Source: JBBRWO01 sp964388455 (GTDB lineage Bacteria > Actinomycetota > Coriobacteriia > Anaerosomatales > JAAXUF01). Taken from it: a stretch of 64,000 nucleotides of DNA. This document shows positions 43,601 through 52,450 of this stretch, one piece after another (position 1 is the first letter of the stretch; each line of letters starts with the position of its first letter). The position numbers were made by a program, and so were the translations under genes. The notes under the pieces were generated by a model. That model saw only the letters and a list, made by a program, of their open reading frames with translations, was not told the DNA's origin and did no database searches. Location: positions 57,256 to 121,255 of the forward strand of contig CAYMAN010000002.1 in assembly GCA_964388455.1 (NCBI GenBank). Direction: 5' to 3'.

Positions 43601-43686
43601 GCGGGTGTGGCGGAATGGCAGACGCGCATGGTTCAGGTCCATGTGGGGGCAACCCCGTGAAGGTTCAACTCCTTTCACCCGCACCA
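43601..43686 (+). tRNA. tRNA-Leu (anticodon CAG)
   Basis: A class-II tRNA of 86 bases: acceptor GCGGGTG pairs with CACCCGC, the anticodon stem CATGG/CCATG holds loop TTCAGGT (anticodon CAG), a long variable arm TGGGGGCAACCCC follows, the T loop has GTTCAACTC, and CCA is encoded. Confidence 0.97.
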
Positions 43687-43700
43687 CACGAACTACCAGC

Positions 43701-43734
43701 AGTCCTATCCCTCCGGGGGTGGGGCTGTTTTGCT
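43701..43734 (+). terminator. Terminator of tRNA-Leu
   Basis: AGTCCTATCCC pairs with GGGGTGGGGCT (11 bp, three G-U pairs), followed by GTTTTGCTTT. A near-identical copy lies at 43876-43911. Confidence 0.85.
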
Positions 43735-43841
43735 TTCGGCCACGAGATGGCGCTCCGGAAGAACGTTCCAGACAACGCTCCGGGTGCCTAGAACTCAGCT
43801 GCTGCGTCTATCTGGGCGATATCGTGAGCGCCGGCTAACCA

Positions 43842-43862
43842 CAACTCCATTCGCCCGCACCA
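43842..43862 (+). repeat. Duplicated tRNA-Leu 3' end (possible attachment-site or tRNA remnant)
   Basis: CAACTCCATTCGCCCGCACC(A) matches the tRNA-Leu 3' end at 43666-43686 in 19 of 21 positions, including CCA. It is followed by a second copy of the tRNA terminator (43876-43911), so about 50-60 bp of the tRNA 3' end plus terminator is duplicated 176 bp downstream. The 5' part of the tRNA is absent. Confidence 0.75.
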
Positions 43863-43875
43863 TTGCATCATCCGC

Positions 43876-43911
43876 AGTCCCATCCCTCTGGGGGTGGGGC
43901 TGTTCTGTTCT
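43876..43911 (+). terminator. Second copy of the tRNA-Leu terminator
   Basis: AGTCCCATCCC pairs with GGGGTGGGGCT, followed by GTTCTGTTCTT. It matches the hairpin at 43701-43734 almost base for base. From here to 44127 (about 215 bp) I see no gene or recognisable element other than the leader of pepD. Confidence 0.75.
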
Positions 43912-44127
43912 TGAGCGAGAAGCAGCGGAACGGGTACGAACCCAAGTAGCGCATCAATGGTGAAGGACCAGCGAGGCTCGCGGATGCGCAACGGACTATG
44001 CCGTTTTCATGGGCATGCCGAGGTGAGACATCTCTCCACCGCTCCGTTTCAGGCGGCTCGCACCACAGGGCAAGACCGCGCCACGTGGCCCGGGTCGCTC
44101 CCTACACTCTGTACGGGGGCAATCCTA

Positions 44128-45567
44128 GTGCTTGAAAACGTAAGCCCGAAGCCTGTGTTCGCCTTCTTCGAGGAACTGACGAAGATTCCGAGATGCTCGG
44201 GCAATGAGAAGCAGGTAAGCGACTACCTGGTCGCCTTCGCCACAAAACGACGCCTTGAGGTCTCCCAAGAAGAAGCGCTGAATGTGGTGATCAAGAAGCC
44301 GGGGACGCAAGGCTACGAGGCCTCGCCTCCGGTCATCCTCCAGGGCCACATGGACATGGTCTGCGAGAAGTCCAAGGGCTCGAACCACGACTTCGCGCGC
44401 GACCCGCTGCAGCTCAGAATCGATGGCGACTTCTTGCGGGCGACCGACAGCACGCTGGGCGCCGACAACGGCATCGCGGTGGCTTACGGGCTCGCACTAC
44501 TCGACTCCACAGATATCCCGCATCCGCCCATCGAACTGCTGGTCACCACTAACGAGGAGACTGGCATGCACGGCGCCGCTGCGCTGGATGCCAGTGTCCT
44601 GACGGGCAAGACGCTCCTGAACATCGACGCCGAGGACGAAGGCGTCTTTTTCGTGAGCTGCGCAGGTGGGGTCGATGTGGTCATCGACTTCCCGACCCGC
44701 TGGGAGCCCGCCGTCGGCGATGCACTCGTGATCGAGGTCGCGGGGCTTGCCGGAGGCCACTCGGGAATGGAGATCATCAAGCAGCGGGCAAATGCCATCA
44801 AGTCGCTGGGCCGGTTCCTCGATGCGGCCCGCCCCCTCGGCGAGATCCACATCGCCGAGATGTCCGGAGGCTCCAAGTCCAATGCGATCGCGCGCGAGGC
44901 GCACGCGGTCATCACCGCCGACGCTGCGACTCTCGGCAAGCTTCGGCCAGTCCTGGATGCGCTCGCCGAGGACATCAAGGCGGAGTTCACCGTCGCGGAT
45001 CCCGGTATCGAGATAACGGTTGCCCCGAGCGCCACACCCGACAGGCAGCTCGACGCCGCTTCTACCGATCGCATCATCGGCTTTCTCGCAGCTGCACCTA
45101 ACGGCGTCCAGTCGATGAGCCAGGAGCTGCCAGGTCTGGTCGAGAGCAGTCTCAACCTCGGCGTACTCGCACAATCGGGCGATGCCGTCACGCTCACGGC
45201 CTCGGTCAGGAGCTCCGTGGATTCGATCATGGCCGACATCGTCGGCAGGCTCGAGACACTGGCGCGGCTCACGAACGCGACGACGAGCAGCGCCGGCGTC
45301 TATCCGGCATGGAGCTATGAAGCGGTGTCGCCGGTCAGGGACCTATGCGTGCGGGTCTACAAGGAAGTCACCGGCGAAGACGCGCAAATACAAGCCATCC
45401 ATGCGGGACTCGAATGCGGTCTTCTCAGGCAGAAGCTCCCCGAGACGGACATGATCAGCTTTGGCCCTAACCTGTTCAACGTCCACACGACCGATGAGCA
45501 TTTGAGCATCAAGTCTGTGGCGAATACCTGGACGTTCCTGACCGCGATTCTCGCGCAACTCAAGTAG
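44128..45567 (+). CDS. pepD: Aminoacyl-histidine dipeptidase (PepD-type M20 peptidase)
   Basis: A 479-aa cytosolic di-zinc peptidase of the PepD type, cleaving dipeptides such as Xaa-His. Motifs: LQGHMDMVCEK (metal His/Asp), TLGADNGIAVAYGLALL (bridging Asp), VTTNEETGMHGA (catalytic and metal Glu), and GLAGGHSG in the lid domain. The start is GTG 44128 (LENVSPKPVFAFFEEL follows, the normal family N-terminus); the upstream 57 codons in frame are not protein-like. It heads an operon with an OPT transporter (9 bp apart), which would bring in the peptides. Confidence 0.92.
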   Translation: MLENVSPKPVFAFFEELTKIPRCSGNEKQVSDYLVAFATKRRLEVSQEEALNVVIKKPGTQGYEASPPVILQGHMDMVCEKSKGSNHDFARDPLQLRIDGDFLRATDSTLGADNGIAVAYGLALLDSTDIPHPPIELLVTTNEETGMHGAAALDASVLTGKTLLNIDAEDEGVFFVSCAGGVDVVIDFPTRWEPAVGDALVIEVAGLAGGHSGMEIIKQRANAIKSLGRFLDAARPLGEIHIAEMSGGSKSNAIAREAHAVITADAATLGKLRPVLDALAEDIKAEFTVADPGIEITVAPSATPDRQLDAASTDRIIGFLAAAPNGVQSMSQELPGLVESSLNLGVLAQSGDAVTLTASVRSSVDSIMADIVGRLETLARLTNATTSSAGVYPAWSYEAVSPVRDLCVRVYKEVTGEDAQIQAIHAGLECGLLRQKLPETDMISFGPNLFNVHTTDEHLSIKSVANTWTFLTAILAQLK

Positions 45568-45576
45568 GGGGACCTC

Positions 45577-47583
45577 ATGGATAAGAAGAACAAGGGACTC
45601 TCGAAGCAAGCCTACGGTGGGTGCAAAGGCGAAGAGTACGTGCCATACATCTCGACCACTGAGGCGATGCCTGAGCTCACCGGCTACTCGATCATCATGG
45701 GCGTGCTCTTCGCGCTGATCTTCGCAGCCGCGAACACCTACCTTGGCCTCAAGGTGGGCATGACGATCTCTGCGGGCATCCCGGGTGCCATCTTGGCCAT
45801 CGGGCTCCTCAAGGGACTCTTCAGGAGGAACAACATCCTGGAAGCGAACATGGTCGCGTCACTCGCGGCGATGGGGGAGTCGATCGCGGGCGGCATCATC
45901 TTCGTCTTGCCTGCGCTGATACTCCTCGGGTTCGGTTTGAGTATCGGCACCATCGTCATCGTGACGATCATCGGCGGGCTCATGGGCGTGTTCTTCATCA
46001 CCCCCGTGAGACGCTATCTCATCGTCGAGGAGCACGGCACGCTCGTGTATCCCGAGTCGATGGCTGCTGCTGAGGTCCTCGTTACAGGCACCGAGGGCGG
46101 TACGGGCTTCCGCACCGTTCTTCTCGGCATGGGTGTCGGTGGCGTGTACAAGCTGTCCTCCGGCGGATTCCTGTTCTGGGGCGAGAACGCCTCGTATACG
46201 TTCACTGGGTATCAGTCCACGATCATGGGGGTGGATACGCTCGCCTCACTCCTCGGTGTCGGGTTCATCGTAGGCACCAAGACCTCTTCGCTGATGTTCG
46301 CCGGTGGTCTCGTTGCGTGGCTGGCGCTCATCCCGCTCATCAAGTTCTTCGGGTCAGGGATTGTGGAGCCCGTCTTCCCATCAGACGTCCCAATAGCCGA
46401 GATGGGCGCGTTCGACATATGGTCGAAGTACATCCGCTATATCGGTGCGGGCGCCGTTGCGGCCGGTGGCTTCCTCTCCCTGCTTAGGTCGCTTCCTACC
46501 ATCATCGAGAGCTTCAAAAAGGCCACCGCCGGAATGCGCGCGGGTAAGTCAGCCGGCGCGGTCGACAGGATGAATCAGGAGGCGCCCCTCACGTGGGTCG
46601 TTGCCGCTGCGGTGCTGGGCTTCCTGCTGACGTGGTTCGTCCCTACGGTCGGTGGCGGTCCGGTCGGTGCGTTCATGGCTGTTGTCTTCAGCTTCTTCTT
46701 CGCGGTCGTCTCGGCCAGGATGGTCGGATTGATCGGCGCGTCGAACAACCCGGTGTCGGGCATGACGATCGCGGCGTTGCTGGTCATCACCACGGTTCTG
46801 AAGCTCATGGGCACCTCAGGCAAGCCGGGGATGACGACCGCACTCCTCTTGGGAGGCATCGTCTGTGTCGCCATCGCGGTCGCCGGCGGGACGGCCCAGA
46901 GTTTGAAGACGACGTTCGTCATCGGAGGCAATCCCAAGAGCGTCCAGATCGGCATGTTCATCGCGTTGGCGATCGCCTCGATCGGGGCAGCCGGCACGGT
47001 GATCCTCCTGAACACGGCGTACGGGATCGGGGACGTTGCAGTGCCGGCCCCGCAGGCCACGCTGATGAAACTGATTGTGGAAGGCATCATGACGGCGCAG
47101 CTGCCGTGGACTCTGGTTCTTGTCGGAGTGGCGATAGCGGGATTCTGCTTCCTGGCAGGCATTCCGATCCTGGCCGTCGCGCTGGGAATCTACCTGCCGG
47201 TGGGTTTGAGTGCCGCAGTGTTCGCCGGCGGCATCGTCAGGAGCCTCGCCGAGAGGGCGATGGGCGGTTCGGCCAAGCAGCGCGAGACCGCGATTGCTTC
47301 GGGCGTGGCAGTGGGCAAGAGCTCTGATGAAGTCCTCGCGGAACCGAACCGGAAGCGGGACAAGGCCGTTGAGCGAGGTGTGTTGCTCGCCTCAGGTCTG
47401 GTGGCCGGCGATGCGCTCATAGGAATCGTCATTGGCGCGGCCGTGGCACTCAAGATCGACATTGGCTTCGGGCCCACGTGGTTCCCGGCGTTCGCTGCAA
47501 GCCAACTGGTGGCTTTCTTGATGTTCCTGCTGCTCGCGGTCTGGATGTACGTGTACTCGACGCGTCTACCCAAGTCGGACTAG
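45577..47583 (+). CDS. OPT-family oligopeptide transporter
   Basis: A 668-aa membrane protein with about 14-16 helices. It shows the OPT-family start STTEAMPELTGYSIIMGVL, ANTYLGLKVGMTISAGIPGAI and SNNPVSGMTIAALL. It likely imports oligopeptides driven by protons; some OPT members carry metal chelates instead. Flanked by pepD and a PqqD-like gene with no gaps (the next ATG follows its stop directly). Confidence 0.92.
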   Translation: MDKKNKGLSKQAYGGCKGEEYVPYISTTEAMPELTGYSIIMGVLFALIFAAANTYLGLKVGMTISAGIPGAILAIGLLKGLFRRNNILEANMVASLAAMGESIAGGIIFVLPALILLGFGLSIGTIVIVTIIGGLMGVFFITPVRRYLIVEEHGTLVYPESMAAAEVLVTGTEGGTGFRTVLLGMGVGGVYKLSSGGFLFWGENASYTFTGYQSTIMGVDTLASLLGVGFIVGTKTSSLMFAGGLVAWLALIPLIKFFGSGIVEPVFPSDVPIAEMGAFDIWSKYIRYIGAGAVAAGGFLSLLRSLPTIIESFKKATAGMRAGKSAGAVDRMNQEAPLTWVVAAAVLGFLLTWFVPTVGGGPVGAFMAVVFSFFFAVVSARMVGLIGASNNPVSGMTIAALLVITTVLKLMGTSGKPGMTTALLLGGIVCVAIAVAGGTAQSLKTTFVIGGNPKSVQIGMFIALAIASIGAAGTVILLNTAYGIGDVAVPAPQATLMKLIVEGIMTAQLPWTLVLVGVAIAGFCFLAGIPILAVALGIYLPVGLSAAVFAGGIVRSLAERAMGGSAKQRETAIASGVAVGKSSDEVLAEPNRKRDKAVERGVLLASGLVAGDALIGIVIGAAVALKIDIGFGPTWFPAFAASQLVAFLMFLLLAVWMYVYSTRLPKSD

Positions 47584-47946
47584 ATGACGAAGCAGAAGGA
47601 CACATACAACTTCGTTCTCTACGTCCCTGAGCTCAAGCATCGGGACTACAGGATCACCGAGACAGGCACGGTGGTGTTGGAGCTGGAGATCAATGCAGTC
47701 AAGAAGCTGGCGGGTAAACTCGCCGCGAAGGAGCCCGTGTCTGATATCGAGTTCGACCAGCTGTCATCGTCGGCATGGCTTGCCATCGACGGTTCGCGAA
47801 GCATCTTGGACATCGCGCGGCTCCAGAGCGAGAAGTCCGGTGACGACATCGACGAGTCCGCGCGAAGGGTCGCGCAGTTCATGAAATACATCCTGACGCG
47901 GGGCTGGATACGGCTCAGCGAAGCGAAGCCCGCGTCAGGGGAGTAG
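47584..47946 (+). CDS. PqqD-like protein
   Basis: A 120-aa protein with a PqqD-type small winged fold: SSSAWLAIDGSRSILDIARL followed by a helix and FMKYILTRGWIRL. PqqD domains hold peptide substrates (RiPP recognition element), usually with a radical-SAM partner, which is absent here. The first 40 residues (YNFVLYVPELKHRDYRITETGTVVLEL) look like an added beta-rich segment. Directly after the OPT gene, so a peptide-binding role in transport or regulation is possible (inference). Confidence 0.75.
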   Translation: MTKQKDTYNFVLYVPELKHRDYRITETGTVVLELEINAVKKLAGKLAAKEPVSDIEFDQLSSSAWLAIDGSRSILDIARLQSEKSGDDIDESARRVAQFMKYILTRGWIRLSEAKPASGE

Positions 47947-48040
47947 CAGCCCGCTCGGTTCAGATATGCGTGTTGTGGTAAATCCTATGCAGTACGTCCA
48001 CGGCCGCCATGGGGGTGGCCCTGGGGGAGAGGTGTCGAAC

Positions 48041-49399
48041 ATGGCTGGTAAGACAGGAAGCGGGCTGCCACGTCGAGTCGTCGTCATGGGAGCCGCCGGG
48101 CGCGACTTCCACAACTTCCTCGTTTCGCTGAGAGACGATCCCCAAGTCGACGTGGTCGCGTTCACCGCAACGCAGATCCCCGGTATCGATGACCGTCGGT
48201 TTCCGCCGGAGCTCGCCGGCGAGCGATACCCCGCCGGAATCCCGATCGTCGCCGAGTCGGAGCTGCCGCGACTCCTTGGCGAGGAAGACATCGACGAGGT
48301 CATCTTCGCCTACAGCGACACGTCGCACGCCGACATGATGCACAAGGCATCGCTCGTACTGTCGCTCGGTGCCGACTTCCGGCTGCAGGGACCCGTCGCC
48401 ACCATGGTGCCGTCGACCAAACCCGTCATCAGCGTGTGCGCGGTCCGTACCGGCGTGGGCAAGTCCGGCATCTCTCGGCGGCTATTCGAGAGGTTGCGCG
48501 AGCGCGGGCTCAAGGCCGTCGACATCCGTCACCCCATGCCGTATCGCGATCTGAACGCCATGCGCGTCGAGCGCTACGCGAGCGTGGCCGACCTCGACCG
48601 CCTGGGAGTCACCGTCGAGGAGCGCGAAGAATACGAGCACCTGGTCGAGGTGGGCGCCATCGTCATGGCCGGCGTCGACTACACCCAGATCCTGCGCGCC
48701 GCCGAGGAGGAGGCCGACGTCATCGTCTGGGACGGCGGCAACAACGACTGGCCGTTCTACGCCTCCGACCTCGAGATCGTCGCGCTCGACCCGCACCGCC
48801 CGGGCCACGAGCGCCTCTACTACCCCGGCGAGGTCAACTTCCTGCGCGCCGACGTCCTCGTCATCAACAAGGTGAACACCGCCGAGAAGTCTGCGGTCGA
48901 CAACCTCATCGCCGCAGCGGCGGACTACAACCCGGAAGCGAAGCTGGTGCTTGCCGCCAGCACGATCACCGCGGCCGACCCCTCGGCGCTCACCGGCAAG
49001 CGCGTGCTGGCGGTCGAGGACGGCCCGACGGTCACTCACGGCGGCATGCGTTACGGCGCGGCTGCGCTGGCTGCGAAGGCTGCAGGTGCTGCTGAGCTCG
49101 TGAACGCGGCGCCGTACGCTGTCGGCTCGCTCAAGGACACCTTCTCGGCGTACCCACACATGGACGCGGTGCTGCCGGCGATGGGGTACTCGGCAGAGCA
49201 GCTGGAGGACTTGGCGGCGACAATCGAGGCGACGCCGTGTGACGTGGTGGCCATCGGCACGCCCATCGATCTGGGACGGCTCATTGAGATCGACAAACCG
49301 TCGGTGCGCGTGACCTACGCGATCACCGACGTGCCTGGTGGCCCCTCGCTCGATGACATCGTGGACGAGTTCTGCGCCAAGCACGGCATCGGTAACTGA
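48041..49399 (+). CDS. Cyclic 2,3-diphosphoglycerate synthetase-like P-loop protein
   Basis: A 452-aa protein. An N-terminal Rossmann-like part (RRVVVMGAAGRDFHNFL) is followed by a P-loop domain with SVCAVRTGVGKSGISRRL (about 143-160), VIVWDGGNNDWPFY (Walker-B-like) and LVINKVNTAEK (NKxD-like). This matches the proteins named cyclic 2,3-diphosphoglycerate synthetase, first known in methanogens, and now widely seen in bacteria as GTPase-like proteins of unclear role. ATG 48041 is preferred because of GGGGGAGAGG 8 bases upstream; an ATG at 47966 is less likely. Confidence 0.7.
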   Translation: MAGKTGSGLPRRVVVMGAAGRDFHNFLVSLRDDPQVDVVAFTATQIPGIDDRRFPPELAGERYPAGIPIVAESELPRLLGEEDIDEVIFAYSDTSHADMMHKASLVLSLGADFRLQGPVATMVPSTKPVISVCAVRTGVGKSGISRRLFERLRERGLKAVDIRHPMPYRDLNAMRVERYASVADLDRLGVTVEEREEYEHLVEVGAIVMAGVDYTQILRAAEEEADVIVWDGGNNDWPFYASDLEIVALDPHRPGHERLYYPGEVNFLRADVLVINKVNTAEKSAVDNLIAAAADYNPEAKLVLAASTITAADPSALTGKRVLAVEDGPTVTHGGMRYGAAALAAKAAGAAELVNAAPYAVGSLKDTFSAYPHMDAVLPAMGYSAEQLEDLAATIEATPCDVVAIGTPIDLGRLIEIDKPSVRVTYAITDVPGGPSLDDIVDEFCAKHGIGN

Positions 49400-49484
49400 C
49401 CCGCCCGGGTCGGCGCGGTGGGCGGCGGTGACGCTGTCTGCCGCGCCGTTCTCTTGCCGGTTAAGCGGGCGCCGTTGTCGCGAC

Positions 49485-50354
49485 CTACCGTTTGCGCGCG
49501 TCGTGCTTCACGAAGGTGCCCTCGCGGTACTCCGCGAACGCCTGCTCGAGTTCCTCGTGGGTGTTCATGACGATGGGTCCGCCCCACGCGATCGGCTCGC
49601 CGAGCGGCTTACCGCTGACGAGCAGGAACCGCGCGCCGTCAGCTCCGGCCTTGATCGCGACGCGGTCGCCATCTCCAAACAATGCGACCGTGCCATTCTC
49701 GGCGCACACGGCCTCGGTCTCCTCGCCAAAGCATGCCGCGCCCTCGAACAGATACGCGAAGACGGTGTGCCCTGGCGTTGTGTCGTGCGTCCACGTGCGA
49801 TTCGCCACGACCGCCACGTCGAGGTACTCGGGTTCGGAGACGATGTCGGCGACAGGGCCGGTCGTCTCGGCGACGGTGCCGCAGATGACGCGGACGAGCG
49901 CGCCCTCGGTCACGACCTCCGGGATGTCCTCGGACAGGATGCCGCAATAGCGGGGGTCGATCATCTTGTGGCTCGCCGGCAGGTTCGCCCAGAGCTGGAA
50001 GCCGCCCATCCTACCCGCCGAGTCGCCCGTGGGCATCTCCTGGTGGATGATGCCGCTGCCGGCCGTCATCCACTGCACGTCGCCGGAGCTGATGCTCCCG
50101 GAGTTGCCAAGCGAGTCGCTGTGCTCGACCTCGCCGTCGATGACATAGGTGATGGTCTCAATACCGCGATGCGGATGCCACGGAAAGCCCGCCGAGTACT
50201 TGGCGGGATCGTCGCCGCGGAAATCATCGAGCATGAGGAACGGGTCGAAGAGGTGTTCGTTACCAAACCCGAAGGCGCGACGCAGGTTGACGCCGGCACC
50301 CTCCATCGTTGGGCGGGAAGGAAGCATGTGTCGAACGGGGCGCGTGATTGCCAT
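49485..50354 (-). CDS. Pirin-family protein
   Basis: A 289-aa bicupin. The N-terminal pirin signature DPFLMLDDFRG and metal-binding FPWHPHRGIETITYV ... GDVQWMTAGSGIIHQE (His, His, His, Glu) are intact. Some bacterial pirins act as quercetinases or regulators; the role here is unknown. ATG 50354 has GAGGAG upstream and is preferred over 50393. Confidence 0.9.
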   Translation of the reverse strand: MAITRPVRHMLPSRPTMEGAGVNLRRAFGFGNEHLFDPFLMLDDFRGDDPAKYSAGFPWHPHRGIETITYVIDGEVEHSDSLGNSGSISSGDVQWMTAGSGIIHQEMPTGDSAGRMGGFQLWANLPASHKMIDPRYCGILSEDIPEVVTEGALVRVICGTVAETTGPVADIVSEPEYLDVAVVANRTWTHDTTPGHTVFAYLFEGAACFGEETEAVCAENGTVALFGDGDRVAIKAGADGARFLLVSGKPLGEPIAWGGPIVMNTHEELEQAFAEYREGTFVKHDARKR

Positions 50355-50401
50355 CAGACTCTCCTCGTCGCGCAGGGGCGATGAGTGAAGCAAGGCGCGT
50401 G

Positions 50402-52309
50402 CTAGCTGAAGAACTCGAACCGGTTTCTTCCGTGCTCCTTGGCCCGATACATCGCAGCATCTGCATGTCGAGTCAGCTCGGCTTCATGGGTGCCGTGGAT
50501 GGGGAATACGGCGATTCCGATGCTCGCCGTCACGTGCACCTCCTGATCCTCGATCATCACAGGTTGTGCGATGACCGTGAGGAGCCGATTAGCGAGGTGG
50601 CCCAGATGCTCCACGCTCGAGAAGTCAGAAACAATGATGTTGAATTCATCGCCACCGATTCTTCCGAGCGTGTCGCTCTCGCGAAGTGTGCGCTGGCAAC
50701 GCGTAGCGATCTCGATAAGCAGCTCGTCGCCAGCCGAGTGCCCAAGCTGGTCGTTCACTTCCTTGAATCGATCGAGGTCGAAGTAGAAGACGGCAACTGA
50801 ACCCTCCATGCGCCTGCTTCGGGCCAAGGCCGTGCTGAGGCGGTCATCGAGCAGTGTGCGGTTGGGCAGGCCGGTCAGCGGGTCGTGCGTCGCGAGGTGC
50901 ATCAGGTTGTTCTCGGCGGCCTTGATGTCCGTGATGTCCGAGCAGATACCCACGTAGTGCGCCGTCTGGCCGTTCTCGTCCTTGACCGCCGCGATGGAGA
51001 GCAACTTGGGGAACATCTCACCGTCCGCCCGGCTATCCCATATCTCGCCCGTCCACATCCCGGTGTCGACAAGCGTGCGCCACAGATGCCGATAGAACTC
51101 AGGGTTGTGACGGTCTGACTTGAGCACCCGAGGATTCTTGCCCAGCAGCTCTTCGCGCGTCATACGGTGCATCGTCGCGAACGCCTGGTTCGCATCCACG
51201 ATCGTGCCGTCGGGGAGCGTGACCACGATTCCCTCGTTGGCCGTATCGAATATTTGATGAAACAACGTCAGACGCACGGCGGCACGTCGATCCTCCGTCA
51301 CGTCGTGGAGGGTGACCAATTGCGCGGGCGGCCGCCCGAATCCGGCGAACAGCGGTGTGATCCCCAGATCGACGTAGCGGGAGTCGGCATCAGGACCGAT
51401 GGGCAGAACCGCTCGACTGGCACCGCCGCCAAGCATGTCGGTCGCGCCTCTCACCACACTGAGGACTCCTTCAGCCGCCATGCCGAGGACCTCTGTCTGG
51501 GGAGCGCGCAGCATCGAGAGCGCTGCAGGGTTCACGTCAATCGCGAGGTCCGACCCGTCAAAGACCACGACCCCGTCGGCCATCTGTTCGACGACCGTGT
51601 CCCGGGCGAGTGGGACGACATCGAGCAATGTGCCGCGCAGAATGGCGCCGAGCCACAGCGATCCGGTCGCCATGAACGCGACGGGAGCCAGATCGATGTG
51701 GACGGAGTTGAATCCGAGCTCCGTGATGATGCTCGCGATGCTCGGCAGTAGCCCGCCGATGAGCAGGATGGCTGCCTCAGACCGCGCGGGCCCGGTGGAA
51801 CGGATGAACACGTGCATGAGGATGAGAGAGGCGGCGAGAACCAGGGCGTATGCGTATGCGGCAAACACCCAGAACAGCGGCCCCCACACAGGGGAGAAGT
51901 GCGTATAGGAACCGATCAGGGTGCTCTCTACGTTCGTGACGTACAGGCCGCCGGGGTTCACCCATTCGAGATTGTTCAGAGCGAAGCCCACAACGGCGAA
52001 CACCGCAATACGGCGACGGTTGCGCCAGTAGTCCATGCCGGCGACATCGAACGCGAGCGCGAGGAATCCGACGGGAACCATCCAGCTGCCGAGGGAGGTC
52101 ATTTTCTCCCAGAACAGTTGTGATTCCATTCCGGTAGCCGACCACATCACCGCGTATGCGCCCGACCAGATCGCGACACCGACCAACATGAACGCGATCG
52201 CCCTCGCACCTCGTGCCGATTGACGTCGCCAAGCCATCAAGGCGACCAGCGCAGCGGGGATGGCCACGGATACGTAAAGGAGCACGTAGAGAAAGTTTAG
52301 CTCTACCAC
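50402..52309 (-). CDS. Diguanylate cyclase with 7TM sensor and two PAS domains
   Basis: A 635-aa membrane protein: seven N-terminal helices (about 1-230, histidine-kinase 7TM type), a PAS-like region (about 235-345), a second PAS/PAC (about 350-465, IFDTANEGIVVTLPDGTIVDAN), then a GGDEF domain with DPLTGLPNR, FDLDRFKEVND and intact GGDEF (about 551). An RESD five residues before GGDEF is a canonical inhibitory I-site. It should make c-di-GMP, the ligand of the riboswitch at 16101-16190, in response to a membrane or redox signal. No EAL domain. Confidence 0.93.
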   Translation of the reverse strand: MVELNFLYVLLYVSVAIPAALVALMAWRRQSARGARAIAFMLVGVAIWSGAYAVMWSATGMESQLFWEKMTSLGSWMVPVGFLALAFDVAGMDYWRNRRRIAVFAVVGFALNNLEWVNPGGLYVTNVESTLIGSYTHFSPVWGPLFWVFAAYAYALVLAASLILMHVFIRSTGPARSEAAILLIGGLLPSIASIITELGFNSVHIDLAPVAFMATGSLWLGAILRGTLLDVVPLARDTVVEQMADGVVVFDGSDLAIDVNPAALSMLRAPQTEVLGMAAEGVLSVVRGATDMLGGGASRAVLPIGPDADSRYVDLGITPLFAGFGRPPAQLVTLHDVTEDRRAAVRLTLFHQIFDTANEGIVVTLPDGTIVDANQAFATMHRMTREELLGKNPRVLKSDRHNPEFYRHLWRTLVDTGMWTGEIWDSRADGEMFPKLLSIAAVKDENGQTAHYVGICSDITDIKAAENNLMHLATHDPLTGLPNRTLLDDRLSTALARSRRMEGSVAVFYFDLDRFKEVNDQLGHSAGDELLIEIATRCQRTLRESDTLGRIGGDEFNIIVSDFSSVEHLGHLANRLLTVIAQPVMIEDQEVHVTASIGIAVFPIHGTHEAELTRHADAAMYRAKEHGRNRFEFFS

Positions 52310-52400
52310 GGGACCACTCTCTCAGCCGGAGAACTCGCGTGAACTGTGCGCTCAGGTGCTCAGTATAGCCCTACCCATCGCCAGGCACAGCACGACGAAC

Positions 52401-52424
52401 AAGGGCTCCCCGAGGGGAGCCCTT
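52401..52424. terminator. Strong hairpin between FKBP and diguanylate cyclase genes
   Basis: AAGGGCTCCCC (52401-52411) pairs perfectly with GGGGAGCCCTT (52414-52424). It lies 27 bp past the stop of the minus-strand FKBP gene. The tail is GTTCGTCG on the minus strand, so the U tract is poor, but the stem is strong. Confidence 0.75.
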
Positions 52425-52450
52425 GTGGCTGTGACCTGTGGAATCGCTTG

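Noticed and set aside
43337..43687. 116-aa minus-strand frame starting MVRVKGVEPSRGC
   Set aside because: This is the well-known spurious peptide from the complement of a tRNA-Leu gene.
43842..43862. A second functional tRNA-Leu
   Set aside because: Only the 3' end is present; no acceptor 5' strand, D arm or anticodon arm can be found upstream.
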